A stretch of 45,488 bases of DNA from Bacteroidales bacterium (GTDB lineage Bacteria; Bacteroidota; Bacteroidia; Bacteroidales; FEN-979). The notes beneath the pieces were generated by a model. That model ran no database searches. It was not told where the DNA came from and was given only the letters and a program-made list of their open reading frames with translations. Position numbers and translations under genes: made by a program. This document shows, in pieces, positions 26,495 to 35,788 of the stretch. Location: assembly GCA_028706295.1 (NCBI GenBank), contig JAQWBQ010000023.1:1-45488 (forward strand), written 5' to 3'. Each line of letters opens with the position of its first letter. Positions within the stretch are counted from its first letter, which is position 1.

Positions 26495-28867
26495 CTATTG
26501 GGAATCTGACTGGAATTCAATGGTAAAAGAAGCGCCGGGATTATTGGATATCTGTAGTCTGGCTTCAATCTGTCGGCACAGAAGGTGAATGATCTGCAAT
26601 CCCATGGTGCCAACCTGTTCACCCAGGAAAGCTTCCGGAATACCCGGGCCATTGTCATGAATATTGAGATGACATCGGGAAGCGGCTGTATCATTTTTAA
26701 ACAAGATCCATAGGGCTCCCTGGGAACCCTCAGGAAATGCGTGCTTGAAAACATTACTGACAATCTCATTGACAATCAAACCGACCGGAATCATGATTTC
26801 AATATTCATGGTGGCATCATCAGCTTCGAAATGAATTTCCACGTCCCTGTTTCTGTAAGCGCCGGTAATCACCGAAACCACCGACCGTAAATATTCAGGA
26901 ACGGAAATATTTTCAAAATCCTTCGACCGGTAGAGCATTTCATGCACCAGCGCCATGGTCCTGATCCGTAACTGAAGATTTACCAATGAACGCTTCAACT
27001 CCTCATTCTGGGTCTGGCTCATCTGCATGCTGATCAGGCTGACCAGGATGGCAAAATTATTCTTCACCCGATGGTGTATCTCCTTGAGGAGGTTTTCAGT
27101 CTGTTTGGTGTTTTCTATAAATTCCATTTCCTTGATTTTTCGTTCCTCGATATCGCGTGTAACAACCACCATTCCCCTGTACTTCCCTTCATCGGTTTCA
27201 TAAAGCGGATTTAAAACCGATTCCACCCATGCAATTGAACCATCTTTCCTGATCACCCGGTAGGTAAATTGCATGGGTTGCCGGGTTGAGACCATCTCTT
27301 CAAACATCGCTTCTGCATCCTTATAGTGATCCGGATGGGTCAGGTCATAGGGAGATTTATTCATAATCTCATCCGGATTGTATCCATAAACCGATTTGGA
27401 TGAAGGAGAGGCGAAAATCCGTTTATTACCGGCATCCAGATGGGTTATGAAATCAAACGTGTGCTCGGCAAGAAACCGGTACTGCCGCTCTTTTTCCGTC
27501 AGGCTTTTTTCGGTGTTCATACGATCATATATTTCAACCGATAGTATCCTGTTCAGGGAGAGAAGCTTATTGCCGACATGCCGGTTGTACAGGAACATTA
27601 CCAGGAAGAAAAGCAAGACCAACGCAGTAAGCGAAGTGATTACCTGAACGAAAATGAATTGAATTTGCTGGTTCATAATGTTCAGCTTCTGAATTTCATG
27701 TTGCTTCACCAACATCTTTCCTGTTTCCTGTGTCTGTTGAATCGCCTGATTTGCCTCTAAAAAAGATATGTTTCCGTTACTTTTCTCACGTTCGAGAATT
27801 TCAGTGGTTTCGATGTATTTTTTATAATAGGGAAAGGCAACTTCATAATTTCCCTTGCTTTTGTAATAAGAAAAGAGATGCCCATATCCGTTTTTCAGGA
27901 TATTATTCAGATTGTACCTCTGTGCAAGCCTCAAGCCTTCATTCAGATAATACCTGCCTGAGTCGGGTTTCTCCAGTAAAAAATAATCTCCGCCAATATT
28001 GACCAGGGAACTGATATAGTTATCGTAAGGAATCAATCCCCGTCTCACCTGCAAGGCTTTTTTATTGAAATCCAAAGAGCGCAGGTAGTTTTTTTGCTGT
28101 TGATGAATATGCCCGATACAAGTATAAACGATCCCTAAAAGAATTTTGTTGGAGGTGTCAATTTCAGAAAGCAGGTGATCGTAAAAGATCAATGCCTCAT
28201 CAAACCTTTTTTGATCAAGAAGCAACGTGCCGATATTATGCAATACTTCATGCTCATTGTTCTTGTCTCCGGTTTTCCTGTAAATATCCAAGGCTACCCT
28301 GAAATACTCCAGGGCTTTTGATGTATCACCGGCCTGTTTGTAAACGATACCGGTATATTTCTGAAATAAGGCCTGGGACGCCTGACGATGTGCACCAGGG
28401 GTAAGCTCAATCCCTTTATTGTAATACTCCAGCGCCTTGGGATTGTTGCCCAGGGTAAGATTAATATCGGCAATGAATCCGAGGACATTCAGCTGCCCGG
28501 TGGTATCTTTAATTTTACTGAAGATATTTAACGAGGTCAGAAAATGTTCAAGGGCAAGGGAAAAATCACGTTTCCGTGCGAAATATTTACCGAAAACCCA
28601 GTGTACTTCTCCCTTTTGCATTTGGTCCCCATTGGCAATTGAAAGTCTTAGGGCGCTCATCATGCAATCAAAGGCCCGGTCAGGCAAAGTATCCCAGATG
28701 ACCTGAGCCATATTCAGCAATGCTTCCGGATCTTGCATCCGCTTCTGATTCGGAATGGCGTTAAGAATGCTGTCGGGTATGCACCGGTTCAATGGATTAT
28801 GCTGGGCATATGATATCCCAGTTCCGGTAATCCAGATTAATAAGATCCATGACACGCACCTGTACAT
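26495..28867 (-). CDS. TPR-PAS sensor histidine kinase of the HisKA_2 family
   Basis: A 790-residue kinase. It starts with a signal peptide (about 1-21), then periplasmic tetratricopeptide repeats (about 45-360, for example NNPKALEYYNKGIELTPG and DTSKALEYFRVALDIYRKTGD). One TM helix follows (about 404-428), then a short coiled coil, a PAS domain with PAC (about 464-575, FDFITHLDAGNKRIFASP to VVTRDIEERK) and the HisKA_2 dimerisation motif LLKEIHHRVKNN with probable phospho-His599. The HATPase has Asn699 and DNGPGIP (737-743). No response regulator is adjacent. A perfect -7 box TATCTTTG (28895-28888) lies 20 bases before the ATG. It is upstream of the phosphate operon on the same strand but separated by a hairpin and a new promoter. 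The signal is unknown. Confidence 0.92.
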   Translation of the reverse strand: MYRCVSWILLIWITGTGISYAQHNPLNRCIPDSILNAIPNQKRMQDPEALLNMAQVIWDTLPDRAFDCMMSALRLSIANGDQMQKGEVHWVFGKYFARKRDFSLALEHFLTSLNIFSKIKDTTGQLNVLGFIADINLTLGNNPKALEYYNKGIELTPGAHRQASQALFQKYTGIVYKQAGDTSKALEYFRVALDIYRKTGDKNNEHEVLHNIGTLLLDQKRFDEALIFYDHLLSEIDTSNKILLGIVYTCIGHIHQQQKNYLRSLDFNKKALQVRRGLIPYDNYISSLVNIGGDYFLLEKPDSGRYYLNEGLRLAQRYNLNNILKNGYGHLFSYYKSKGNYEVAFPYYKKYIETTEILEREKSNGNISFLEANQAIQQTQETGKMLVKQHEIQKLNIMNQQIQFIFVQVITSLTALVLLFFLVMFLYNRHVGNKLLSLNRILSVEIYDRMNTEKSLTEKERQYRFLAEHTFDFITHLDAGNKRIFASPSSKSVYGYNPDEIMNKSPYDLTHPDHYKDAEAMFEEMVSTRQPMQFTYRVIRKDGSIAWVESVLNPLYETDEGKYRGMVVVTRDIEERKIKEMEFIENTKQTENLLKEIHHRVKNNFAILVSLISMQMSQTQNEELKRSLVNLQLRIRTMALVHEMLYRSKDFENISVPEYLRSVVSVITGAYRNRDVEIHFEADDATMNIEIMIPVGLIVNEIVSNVFKHAFPEGSQGALWILFKNDTAASRCHLNIHDNGPGIPEAFLGEQVGTMGLQIIHLLCRQIEARLQISNNPGASFTIEFQSDSQ

Positions 28868-28887
28868 TGATCACAAAGGCTGGGATT

Positions 28888-28895
28888 CAAAGATA
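28888..28895 (-). promoter_or_regulatory. -7 box of the TPR-PAS kinase
   Basis: TATCTTTG on the minus strand matches TAnnTTTG perfectly and ends 20 bases before the kinase ATG (28867). No TTTG is seen at the -33 distance. It lies in the 54-bp gap after copA, so the kinase can be transcribed independently. Confidence 0.45.
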
Positions 28896-28921
28896 GAAAA
28901 ATACCCGGTGTTCCTGATATT

Positions 28922-31174
28922 TTATTTAAAGGATCGGTTTCTTAACCGCAGGCTGTTCGTAACCACCGAAACCGAACTGAATGCCATGGCGGCTCCCGCG
29001 AACATTGGATTCAACAGAAATCCGGTGAAAGGATAAAGAATCCCTGCTGCTATGGGAATAGATATAACATTATAAATAAATGCCCAGAAGAGGTTCTGCC
29101 GAATGGTTCTGAGGGTTGCTTCCGACAACCGGAACATGGTGACTAATTTTGAAAGATCCCCTTTAATAAGTGTGATCCGGGCCGTCTCCATGGCAATATC
29201 CGTCCCGGTCCCCATTGCTATTCCAATGTGTGCCACAGCCAATGCGGGAGCATCATTGATCCCGTCACCCACCATGGCCACAAAGGATCCCCGGGTCTTT
29301 AGTTTTTCAATAAATTCAGCCTTCTCAACCGGCGTCATGCCACCCCTGAAACGGGTAATCGCCGTTGCATGTGCCACTGCCTCCGTAATGGCAGGATTAT
29401 CGCCTGACAACAGGTATACTTCTATACCCAGTTCGCCAACCATTTTGATTGCCTTGGCAGCGGTGGGTCTGACCGGATCGGATAACGCTACAACTGCCCT
29501 GGACACCAGGTCCTGTGCAAAATATACTACCGATTGATGCCTGGTCTGCCATTGTTCCCCCGGTTCCCGCAGCTCCCGGCTCACAGCAATCCGGTTCTCT
29601 TCCATAAATGCCCGGTTCCCGATATGGAAAGTCAGGCCTTTATAAACCGCGGTCACGCCCCTGCCTGGGATATTTTTAAAACCAATCACCCCTTGGAAAA
29701 ATTCCGGAACCGGTTCCTTTGTATCCTGACCTGTCGCCGCACTGAAATACCGGTAAATGGCATCGGCATAAACATGCTCCGATTTTCGTTCAAGAGCGCA
29801 AATGGCTTCCATCAGAAGGCTCCGTTCAGATTCCGTCGAAATATCCGGGCTCCAGAAAACACCCGCTACTGCAGGTTTACCGAGCGTTATAGTACCGGTC
29901 TTATCCAAGACCAGGGCCGTGATTTTACATACCGTCTCCAGACTCTCCGCATCCCGGATCAGGATCCCGAGATGCGCAGCCTTACCCATTCCCACCATGA
30001 GTGCTGTGGGCGTTGCAAGGCCCAGGGCGCATGGACACGCGATTACCAAAACCGTCACAGCAGTTATAAAATTAACGGGAATACCGTTCCCTGGTTGGAA
30101 CACGGTCCATACCACAAAGGTCAAAACCGCCAGGATCAAGACCACCGGAACGAAAATGGATGCTACTTTATCGGCAAGCTTCTGAACAGGCGCCTTGCTC
30201 CCCTGGGCCTCCTGGACCAATTTGATGATCCGGGCCAACATGGTCTCATCCCCGACCTTTTCGGCTACCATTGTGAGAGAACCCTCCTTGTTGACTGTTC
30301 CCCCGATTACTTTGTCTCCCGGGGCCTTTACGACCGGAACGGACTCCCCGGTAAACATACTTTCATCGACCAGCGAACTTCCGTCCATAACCCGACCGTC
30401 GGTTGGTATCTTCTCTCCCGGCCGGATAATCAAAATATCGCCCAGTATAATCTTCGTGATCAGCATCTCTTTTTCAACTCCGTTACGGACTACTCTGGCA
30501 GTCTTCACTCCGAGACGCATCAGTGACTTAATTGATTCGGCCGTCTTTTTTTTCGCCTTTTCCTCGAAATAACGACCCAGTAAAATAAAGGAAATGATTA
30601 CGGCGGCTGATTCAAAATAAACGTGTGGTTCCAGACCATACCGGATCATGATCCCGGGGAAAAGTGTATTGAAAGTGCTGAAAAGAAAAGCGCTGCCGGT
30701 TCCCAGGGCAACCAGGGTGTCCATGTTGGCCGACCCATGAAGCATCCTTTTCCAGGCAACGATAAAAAACTCCCGACCCGACCAGACCAAAACAGGCAAG
30801 GTCAGAAACAGCAAGACCCAATTGACTTGGGGTTGATGATGGAACAACATGGAGAGGGTCACTACCGGAGTGGAAAAGATAAAAGAAACCAGGGTTCTGC
30901 GCTTTATAGCCGATAAACGGACCGATTCAAGGTCTGTTACCTCAAGTTCCGATAGTTTACGGGTGATTAGTTTAAATCCCAGATCTGATACATCCTTTTC
31001 AATTTGTGCAAGCGTTATGATGGCAGGATCATATGCAACTGAAACCTGTTCAGCTGCCAGGTTAACAGCAGCGCTCAGGATTCCGTCACGTGAGCCCAGC
31101 ATCGATTCAATGCTGGAGGCACAGGAAGCGCAAGACATTCCGTCGACCCGGTAGATCTCCTTAACGATTTTCAT
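28922..31174 (-). CDS. copA: Cu+-exporting P1B-type ATPase (CopA-like)
   Basis: A 750-residue heavy-metal P-type ATPase. There is one N-terminal HMA domain with the metal-binding CxxC at Cys15-Cys18 ([11 protein letters not shown]), then eight TM helices. The actuator motif is TGES (275-278). The membrane metal site is Cys380-Pro-Cys382 ([13 protein letters not shown]), with a C-terminal [13 protein letters not shown] and [15 protein letters not shown] that mark the Cu+ subgroup. The phosphorylated Asp424 sits in DKTGTIT and the hinge is [12 protein letters not shown]. It exports Cu+ from the cytoplasm to resist copper stress or supply periplasmic enzymes. No CopZ or recognised copper regulator lies next to it. 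A small unknown gene 44 bp upstream reads in the same direction and may be co-transcribed. Confidence 0.94.
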   Translation of the reverse strand: MKIVKEIYRVDGMSCASCASSIESMLGSRDGILSAAVNLAAEQVSVAYDPAIITLAQIEKDVSDLGFKLITRKLSELEVTDLESVRLSAIKRRTLVSFIFSTPVVTLSMLFHHQPQVNWVLLFLTLPVLVWSGREFFIVAWKRMLHGSANMDTLVALGTGSAFLFSTFNTLFPGIMIRYGLEPHVYFESAAVIISFILLGRYFEEKAKKKTAESIKSLMRLGVKTARVVRNGVEKEMLITKIILGDILIIRPGEKIPTDGRVMDGSSLVDESMFTGESVPVVKAPGDKVIGGTVNKEGSLTMVAEKVGDETMLARIIKLVQEAQGSKAPVQKLADKVASIFVPVVLILAVLTFVVWTVFQPGNGIPVNFITAVTVLVIACPCALGLATPTALMVGMGKAAHLGILIRDAESLETVCKITALVLDKTGTITLGKPAVAGVFWSPDISTESERSLLMEAICALERKSEHVYADAIYRYFSAATGQDTKEPVPEFFQGVIGFKNIPGRGVTAVYKGLTFHIGNRAFMEENRIAVSRELREPGEQWQTRHQSVVYFAQDLVSRAVVALSDPVRPTAAKAIKMVGELGIEVYLLSGDNPAITEAVAHATAITRFRGGMTPVEKAEFIEKLKTRGSFVAMVGDGINDAPALAVAHIGIAMGTGTDIAMETARITLIKGDLSKLVTMFRLSEATLRTIRQNLFWAFIYNVISIPIAAGILYPFTGFLLNPMFAGAAMAFSSVSVVTNSLRLRNRSFK

Positions 31175-31218
31175 TCAGAAACAGTGCTAATCACAGGGAC
31201 AAAGATATGTAAATCTTT

Positions 31219-31701
31219 TCATATTTCCCCGGATTGCTTTGGCACAGGAACTTTTCCCATAGGGCTGTTCCTTCTTTTTTTATAGGATCTAAGCGCCTTG
31301 TTCCATATCTGTGATAAACAGAATCCATCCCGGGCCAAACGTTCCATACGTGCCTGGGATACGTGAACAGCGAGCATATCCTTCAGGATGAGATTCCGCT
31401 GGTTTTTCCATTGACGCAACCGGTCGATCAGCTCAATACTAAACGTTTCTGAAAAATCATGATAATTCCCCGAAAGATGTAAGTGTTTTATCCTTTTAAT
31501 CGACTGCTCGAATGTGATACCGACCGTTTTCTGATTCCCTTCAAGTTTCCTGATCAATCGCTTAACCCTTCTTTCAAATAGAACCGATAGGATCCAGGAG
31601 GCTTCCAGATAATATTTATTCTTCAGGGCCATACCAGCCCGTTTCTGTAATTCCTTCGCACTCGATTTTTCAAGCTTCCGAAGCAAGGTTTTCTTCTTCA
31701 T
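31219..31701 (-). CDS. Small basic all-helical protein of unknown function
   Basis: A 160-residue Lys/Arg-rich protein, predicted to be soluble and almost entirely helical, with no signal peptide or TM segment. I do not recognise a family. The pattern of an N-terminal helix pair (ALKNKYYLEASWILSVLFERRVKRLIRKLEG) and a later WKNQRNLILKDML helix is loosely like HEPN-type four-helix proteins, but the Rx4-6H active-site motif is absent (RNLILKD), so this is only a shape resemblance. It lies 44 bp upstream of copA on the same strand and is probably the first gene of that unit; its own upstream region has two palindromic elements. The C-terminal 20 residues (SPMGKVPVPKQSGEI) look disordered. Confidence 0.7.
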   Translation of the reverse strand: MKKKTLLRKLEKSSAKELQKRAGMALKNKYYLEASWILSVLFERRVKRLIRKLEGNQKTVGITFEQSIKRIKHLHLSGNYHDFSETFSIELIDRLRQWKNQRNLILKDMLAVHVSQARMERLARDGFCLSQIWNKALRSYKKRRNSPMGKVPVPKQSGEI

Positions 31702-31997
31702 TTCCTGATATTTTGATACAGTCGGATAAAGATAGAAAAAGTCCTGGAATTAATGTGAGAAAACATTATTTACCAGGACGGTTGTACAACCTTTTTCCGA
31801 TCACGTTAAAGATTGAAATAGATTGCATTTAACCCTTACAAGACCATACACAGGCTGCATTGACATTTTACAGTCATGCTATTAATTGATTTTCTTTGCG
31901 TTAGAATTTTCCATGGTGTGATTTAACAATTATTTCACATGAGCGTCGGTGAATAATCGTAATTTTGCATTCAAATATTTAATAAATTATAACAAAG
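31702..31997. promoter_or_regulatory. Divergent intergenic region with two palindromic elements
   Basis: A 296-bp gap between divergent genes. It contains a long hairpin: outer arms GTCCTGG (31741-31747) and CCAGGAC (31773-31779), inner arms TAATGT (31751-31756) and ACATTA (31763-31768), loop GAGAAA. Directly next to it is the 12-bp perfect palindrome GGTTGTACAACC (31780-31791), followed by five T. On the minus strand TATCTTTA (31734-31727) is a near -7 box, which would place the hairpin over its -33 region. On the plus strand TAATTTTG (31960-31967) is a perfect -7 box for the CBM48-like gene, with no clear -33 box. Confidence 0.5.
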
Positions 31998-32303
31998 ATG
32001 AGTATCGAAAAGAAATTCCTTAAATCAAAACCTGTTTGCAAAGTAAAGTTTACGCTCTCCGGAGAACCTTATAATTCAGCCTCCTCTGTAATTCTGGTCG
32101 GTGATTTTAACAATTGGCAGATCGGTGAAACTCCCCTGAAAAAATCAAAGTCCGGGGTCTGGTCAGCTACTTTAGACCTTGAAACATCAAAAAAACATCA
32201 ATTCCGTTATTTGATTGACGGTACCAAATGGGAAAATGATCCGGAAGCTGATCAATTCATCCCCAGTGGTCTCGGTTCCGAGAATTCGGTGATTGAGCTG
32301 TAA
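31998..32303 (+). CDS. Stand-alone CBM48/isoamylase early-set-like domain protein
   Basis: A 101-residue single-domain protein. The core (about 13-98) reads VKFTLSGEPYNSASSVILVGDFNNWQIGETPLKKSKSGVWSATLDL, then HQFRYLIDGTKWENDPEADQFIPSGLGSENSVIEL. This is the immunoglobulin-like early-set fold found in isoamylases, glycogen branching enzymes and the AMPK glycogen-binding domain, including the GDFNNW and FRYLIDG..W.NDP motifs that hold the carbohydrate-contacting Trp residues. No catalytic domain or signal peptide is attached, so it is probably a cytoplasmic glycogen- or alpha-glucan-binding or regulatory protein. Small stand-alone versions are common in Bacteroidota; their role is unclear. Confidence 0.88.
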   Translation: MSIEKKFLKSKPVCKVKFTLSGEPYNSASSVILVGDFNNWQIGETPLKKSKSGVWSATLDLETSKKHQFRYLIDGTKWENDPEADQFIPSGLGSENSVIEL

Positions 32304-32338
32304 TCAATATTTTCTATCCCTGAGGGGAAGGTGTCATC

Positions 32339-32956
32339 CTATTTTGCCTCGAGATATTTCTTGGCACCCTGCATCACCTTGTAAGGTGTATCGGTGATGA
32401 CCATGTTGTAGATCCAGTCGGGCACACTTCCTGCGGGGTCAACATATCCTTCCAGGATAGCATGCACATATCCTTTACCGGTCGGCTGCAGGGTCCAGCT
32501 TTGCCAGTAATGCTCTATTCTTACACAATCGGGGCGTTTAGGTATTACATTTGGTAAGGGTGTAGCCACGATGGTCCGTGTACCGGTCACGGGATCATCT
32601 TTAATTATTGCCTCTACACAGAGATCGCGGTCGGTGATGGGCCAGGGCGCATTGTAAATCAGATAGTACTGTGCGCGTTTATTTTTTTCATACTCTAAAA
32701 CCCTGATTTCCTTAAGATTTTTATCCCACCAGTCGAGATTTTTCACATTCCCGATCAGGTTGCACACCTTTTCCATGGGCGCATAAATATCGGTCACCCC
32801 TTTGAAAGACTTGATTGAATTTCCCGGTTCTTTCCTTGTATAAATCTTGATCCCGTCCTTATCTTTCACAAAATTCCATGCCTGGGCTTCAACAAAATTG
32901 GGAATCAGGCATATTACCAAAAGAAACAGACAAATCAGGTTTTCCCTCCGGGTCAT
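32339..32956 (-). CDS. START-domain lipid-binding-fold secreted protein
   Basis: A 205-residue protein. I start at ATG 32956 because MTRRENLICLFLLVICLIPNFVEAQ is then a clean signal peptide (cleavage after AEA-like VEA, about residue 24); a longer frame upstream adds non-signal residues. The mature part follows START-fold proteins: AWNFVKDKDGIKIYTRKEPGNSIKSFKGVTDI at the beginning, YYLIYNAPWPITDRDLCVEAI in the middle, and a C-terminal helix ending VMQGAKKYLEAK. These proteins hold a hydrophobic ligand in a helix-grip cavity; here it would act in the periplasm. It is divergent from the C10 peptidase gene. Ligand unknown. Confidence 0.85.
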   Translation of the reverse strand: MTRRENLICLFLLVICLIPNFVEAQAWNFVKDKDGIKIYTRKEPGNSIKSFKGVTDIYAPMEKVCNLIGNVKNLDWWDKNLKEIRVLEYEKNKRAQYYLIYNAPWPITDRDLCVEAIIKDDPVTGTRTIVATPLPNVIPKRPDCVRIEHYWQSWTLQPTGKGYVHAILEGYVDPAGSVPDWIYNMVITDTPYKVMQGAKKYLEAK

Positions 32957-33050
32957 AGATATCAATTTTTCAGCAAAGTAAAGGGTTTCCTTTGATAAAT
33001 AGAAGCACATGAAAATATTTTACACATGTGCGCCAACTAAAAATAAAAAA

Positions 33051-33083
33051 TTTGTAATGATATTGCACTTTATTTTATATTTA
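33051..33083 (+). promoter_or_regulatory. Promoter of the C10 peptidase cluster
   Basis: TTTG (33051-33054) and TATATTTA (33076-33083) are separated by 21 bp. The -33 box is perfect and the -7 box matches seven of eight positions of TAnnTTTG. The peptidase ATG is at 33114, leaving a leader of roughly 25 bases. It probably drives the whole plus-strand run to 40600. Confidence 0.55.
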
Positions 33084-33113
33084 CCCTGTTCAAACCGTTT
33101 AAAAGTAATTCCC

Positions 33114-35735
33114 ATGAAGAGGACCTTCTACATAGTATTGGTGATGGTTGTCACAATCATCGCTGCAAGAGCCGAACGGGTTGACGAGAAAAAGGCCAAA
33201 CAGGCGGGGAGTCAGTTCCTCACCCATCGCTCCGTCACATCCGACAGGGTAATGCCATCTGATCTCACCTTGGTTTATACTGCCGGACTGAATTCACCGG
33301 ATCAATCAGGTTCCATTACTCAGGTTCCCGCTTTTTACGTATTTAACATTTCCGGATCTCAAGGTTTCGTAATTGTTGCCGGCGATGACGCCGTTATACC
33401 CATTTTAGGTTATTCTTATAAGTCCTCATTTACTGCCGAAAACCTGCCGCCCAATCTTGCTGTATGGCTTAAAAATTATGAAGATCAAATACGGTTTGCT
33501 GTGTCAACACATCTCCAACCGACAACGGAAATCGTTTCCGGTTGGAATTCCTGTCTTTCGGGTACTTTCCCGGAAAACTTTACCGATGCACCCTCCCGGG
33601 GCGTTAATCCGCTTATTTCATTGAAATGGGACCAGTCGCCTTTTTACAACGACCTGTGCCCCTACGATAATCAATACCAGGATCGGGCATTGACCGGCTG
33701 CGTGGCAACAGCCATGGCGATGGTCATGAAGTATCATAATTATCCGCCATCGGGATCAGGGTTTCACTCCTATAACCATCAGAAATACGGAACGCTGTCA
33801 GCCAACTTCGGAAGCACCCAGTATAACTGGAGCGCCATGCCCAATACGGTCACATCGGCCAACACAGCTGTAGCTACGTTGATGTACCATTGCGGAGTGT
33901 CGGTTGATATGGGTTACAATGTTGAGTCGCAGGGCGGAAGCGGGGCCTACGTGGTTTCGGGTGGAACCCCTAATGTTCCCTGCGTGGAAAATGCGTTGAA
34001 GACCTACTTTGGTTATGCTCCCACCCTGCAGGGACTTACCCGGTCCAATTACACCGAATCCCAGTGGACCGCCTTGCTGAAGGCCGATCTGAATGCCGGA
34101 AGGCCCATTATTTATGCCGGGGATGGTTCTGGCGGGGGGCATTGCTTTATATGCGACGGATACAATGACGCTGACTATTTCCATTTCAACTGGGGATGGA
34201 GCGGTATGAACGATGGCTACTACCAGATCAATGCACTGAATCCGGGCAGTGTCGGCGCAGGCGGCGGTACAGGTGGATACAACAACGGCCAGGAAGCAGT
34301 GACCGGGATACGGACCCCCTTGGCTTCAGGAGGGGGGAGTAAGTTTTTCAGGCTCAATATGAATGCTCCTTTTATTTCGTTGATCGATACAATCTTTTAT
34401 GAGGATTCTTTATCTTTCCACACCGACGTGTACAATCAGGGCAATGTGACATTCAATGGGGATTTGTGTGCGGCTATTTTTGATACGAACGATGTTTTTA
34501 TCGACTATGTGGAAATTATAAAAGGGATCACCCTCGAACCCGGAACCAGCCTCCCGGGAGGAGTTACGTTTAAAAATGGCGGGATATCAGCTTTGCTGCC
34601 GGGTTATTATTATGCCGGCATCATGTACAGTGCCGGCGATACCAACTGGATTGACGTTGGCGATACGCTTTCTTATTTGAATTATCCGGAAATCGAAGTT
34701 GTCAATCCCAACGACATCGAAATGCTTAGTGAAATGATCATTGATCCCGGGCCATTGCTGATCCAGGGACAGTCCGTTTCGGTTCAGATCGATATCAAGA
34801 ATTACGGTGGCACTGATTTCCACGGGACCATGGATCTTTCGCTGTACGATATCGACGGCGATTATATGAATTCCATTGAAGAAAAAACCAATTTCAGCCT
34901 GGCTTCCGGAGCCTCCGCAACGGGCCTGAATTTCAGTACCGGCAGCATCAATGTACAACCGGGCGATTATCTCTTAGCACTATGGTACCTGCCTTCTGGT
35001 AGTGAAGACTGGCAACTGGTCGGATCCACCGACTTTCAGAACCCGGTCCGGGTACAGGTGAATGCTACACCGGTACTGGCCGACCAATATGAAGTAAATA
35101 ATACGGCGGTTACAGCCTCGGCCTTGCCGGTTATTTTCTCAGAAAATGTGGCAGCGGTTCAAACTGTAAATGCCAACTGCCACAACGGGCTGGATTATGA
35201 TTTTTATTCCGTGATCCTCCCCCCGGGATATTCTTACATGATTACGGGAGAATTGATCGATTCAGAAAGTGATACAACACAAACTTATACCCTCGACGGA
35301 ATCTGGTCTTATACAACCGACGGAACCAATTGGTCGGGCACCTTTGACGACGTCATGCCAACCACCATCATCATTCATGACGGGGGAACCATCACCCTGT
35401 TTATTTCACCAAATTTCACGGGTGAAACAGGAACATACGAACTACAATTAAAAATCAACAGAAATCCGCTCGGGATCGGTGAAACACAGACCCGCCCGAT
35501 CACGGTATATCCGAATCCTGTTTCGGATATATTGACTATCCAGGATCCGACAGGCCTCGGGGAGATCACCGAATGCATCATCTCCGGTGCCGATGGAAGG
35601 GAGTTGACACGGATCCCGCAAGGAGCCGGAGAACCAATCCTTCGCATTCCGGTTAACAGTCTTGCGCCAGGTATCTACCTGATCAGGATTATCACCCAGT
35701 CCGGAGTCGTGACCAGGTCTTTTATCAAAATATAA
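33114..35735 (+). CDS. Secreted C10-family cysteine peptidase (streptopain-like) with T9SS sorting domain
   Basis: An 873-residue secreted peptidase. A signal peptide (1-20, MKRTFYIVLVMVVTIIAARA) precedes a Spi-like prodomain (about 22-140). The catalytic domain (about 165-435) has the nucleophile Cys196 in RALTGCVATAMAMVMKY and His343 in GGGHCFICDGY, with the downstream FHFNWGWSGMNDGYY that also supports C10 identity. Then come two beta-sandwich segments (about 440-690), a PPC-like domain (about 695-790, DQYEVNNTAVTASALPV...) and the type A T9SS tail (ITVYPNPVSDILTI ... GIYLIRIITQSG). Relatives include streptopain and Porphyromonas prtT-like proteases. It should be exported through the Sec and T9SS routes, cleaved by its partner and anchored or released. 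ATG 33114 is preferred because upstream in-frame starts lie before the -7 box. Confidence 0.93.
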   Translation: MKRTFYIVLVMVVTIIAARAERVDEKKAKQAGSQFLTHRSVTSDRVMPSDLTLVYTAGLNSPDQSGSITQVPAFYVFNISGSQGFVIVAGDDAVIPILGYSYKSSFTAENLPPNLAVWLKNYEDQIRFAVSTHLQPTTEIVSGWNSCLSGTFPENFTDAPSRGVNPLISLKWDQSPFYNDLCPYDNQYQDRALTGCVATAMAMVMKYHNYPPSGSGFHSYNHQKYGTLSANFGSTQYNWSAMPNTVTSANTAVATLMYHCGVSVDMGYNVESQGGSGAYVVSGGTPNVPCVENALKTYFGYAPTLQGLTRSNYTESQWTALLKADLNAGRPIIYAGDGSGGGHCFICDGYNDADYFHFNWGWSGMNDGYYQINALNPGSVGAGGGTGGYNNGQEAVTGIRTPLASGGGSKFFRLNMNAPFISLIDTIFYEDSLSFHTDVYNQGNVTFNGDLCAAIFDTNDVFIDYVEIIKGITLEPGTSLPGGVTFKNGGISALLPGYYYAGIMYSAGDTNWIDVGDTLSYLNYPEIEVVNPNDIEMLSEMIIDPGPLLIQGQSVSVQIDIKNYGGTDFHGTMDLSLYDIDGDYMNSIEEKTNFSLASGASATGLNFSTGSINVQPGDYLLALWYLPSGSEDWQLVGSTDFQNPVRVQVNATPVLADQYEVNNTAVTASALPVIFSENVAAVQTVNANCHNGLDYDFYSVILPPGYSYMITGELIDSESDTTQTYTLDGIWSYTTDGTNWSGTFDDVMPTTIIIHDGGTITLFISPNFTGETGTYELQLKINRNPLGIGETQTRPITVYPNPVSDILTIQDPTGLGEITECIISGADGRELTRIPQGAGEPILRIPVNSLAPGIYLIRIITQSGVVTRSFIKI

Positions 35736-35788
35736 TTGTTACCTGAATATCAACCAGATCACCGCAAACAAGGAAAACCATCTGATAT

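Noticed and set aside
29534-30526. Long antisense open frame within copA
   Set aside because: It lies opposite catalytic motifs of the P-type ATPase, has no initiation context and its translation has no recognisable fold.
31219-31701. A HEPN-type toxin
   Set aside because: The Rx4-6H active-site motif is absent and no antitoxin gene lies next to it; only the helical pattern is similar.
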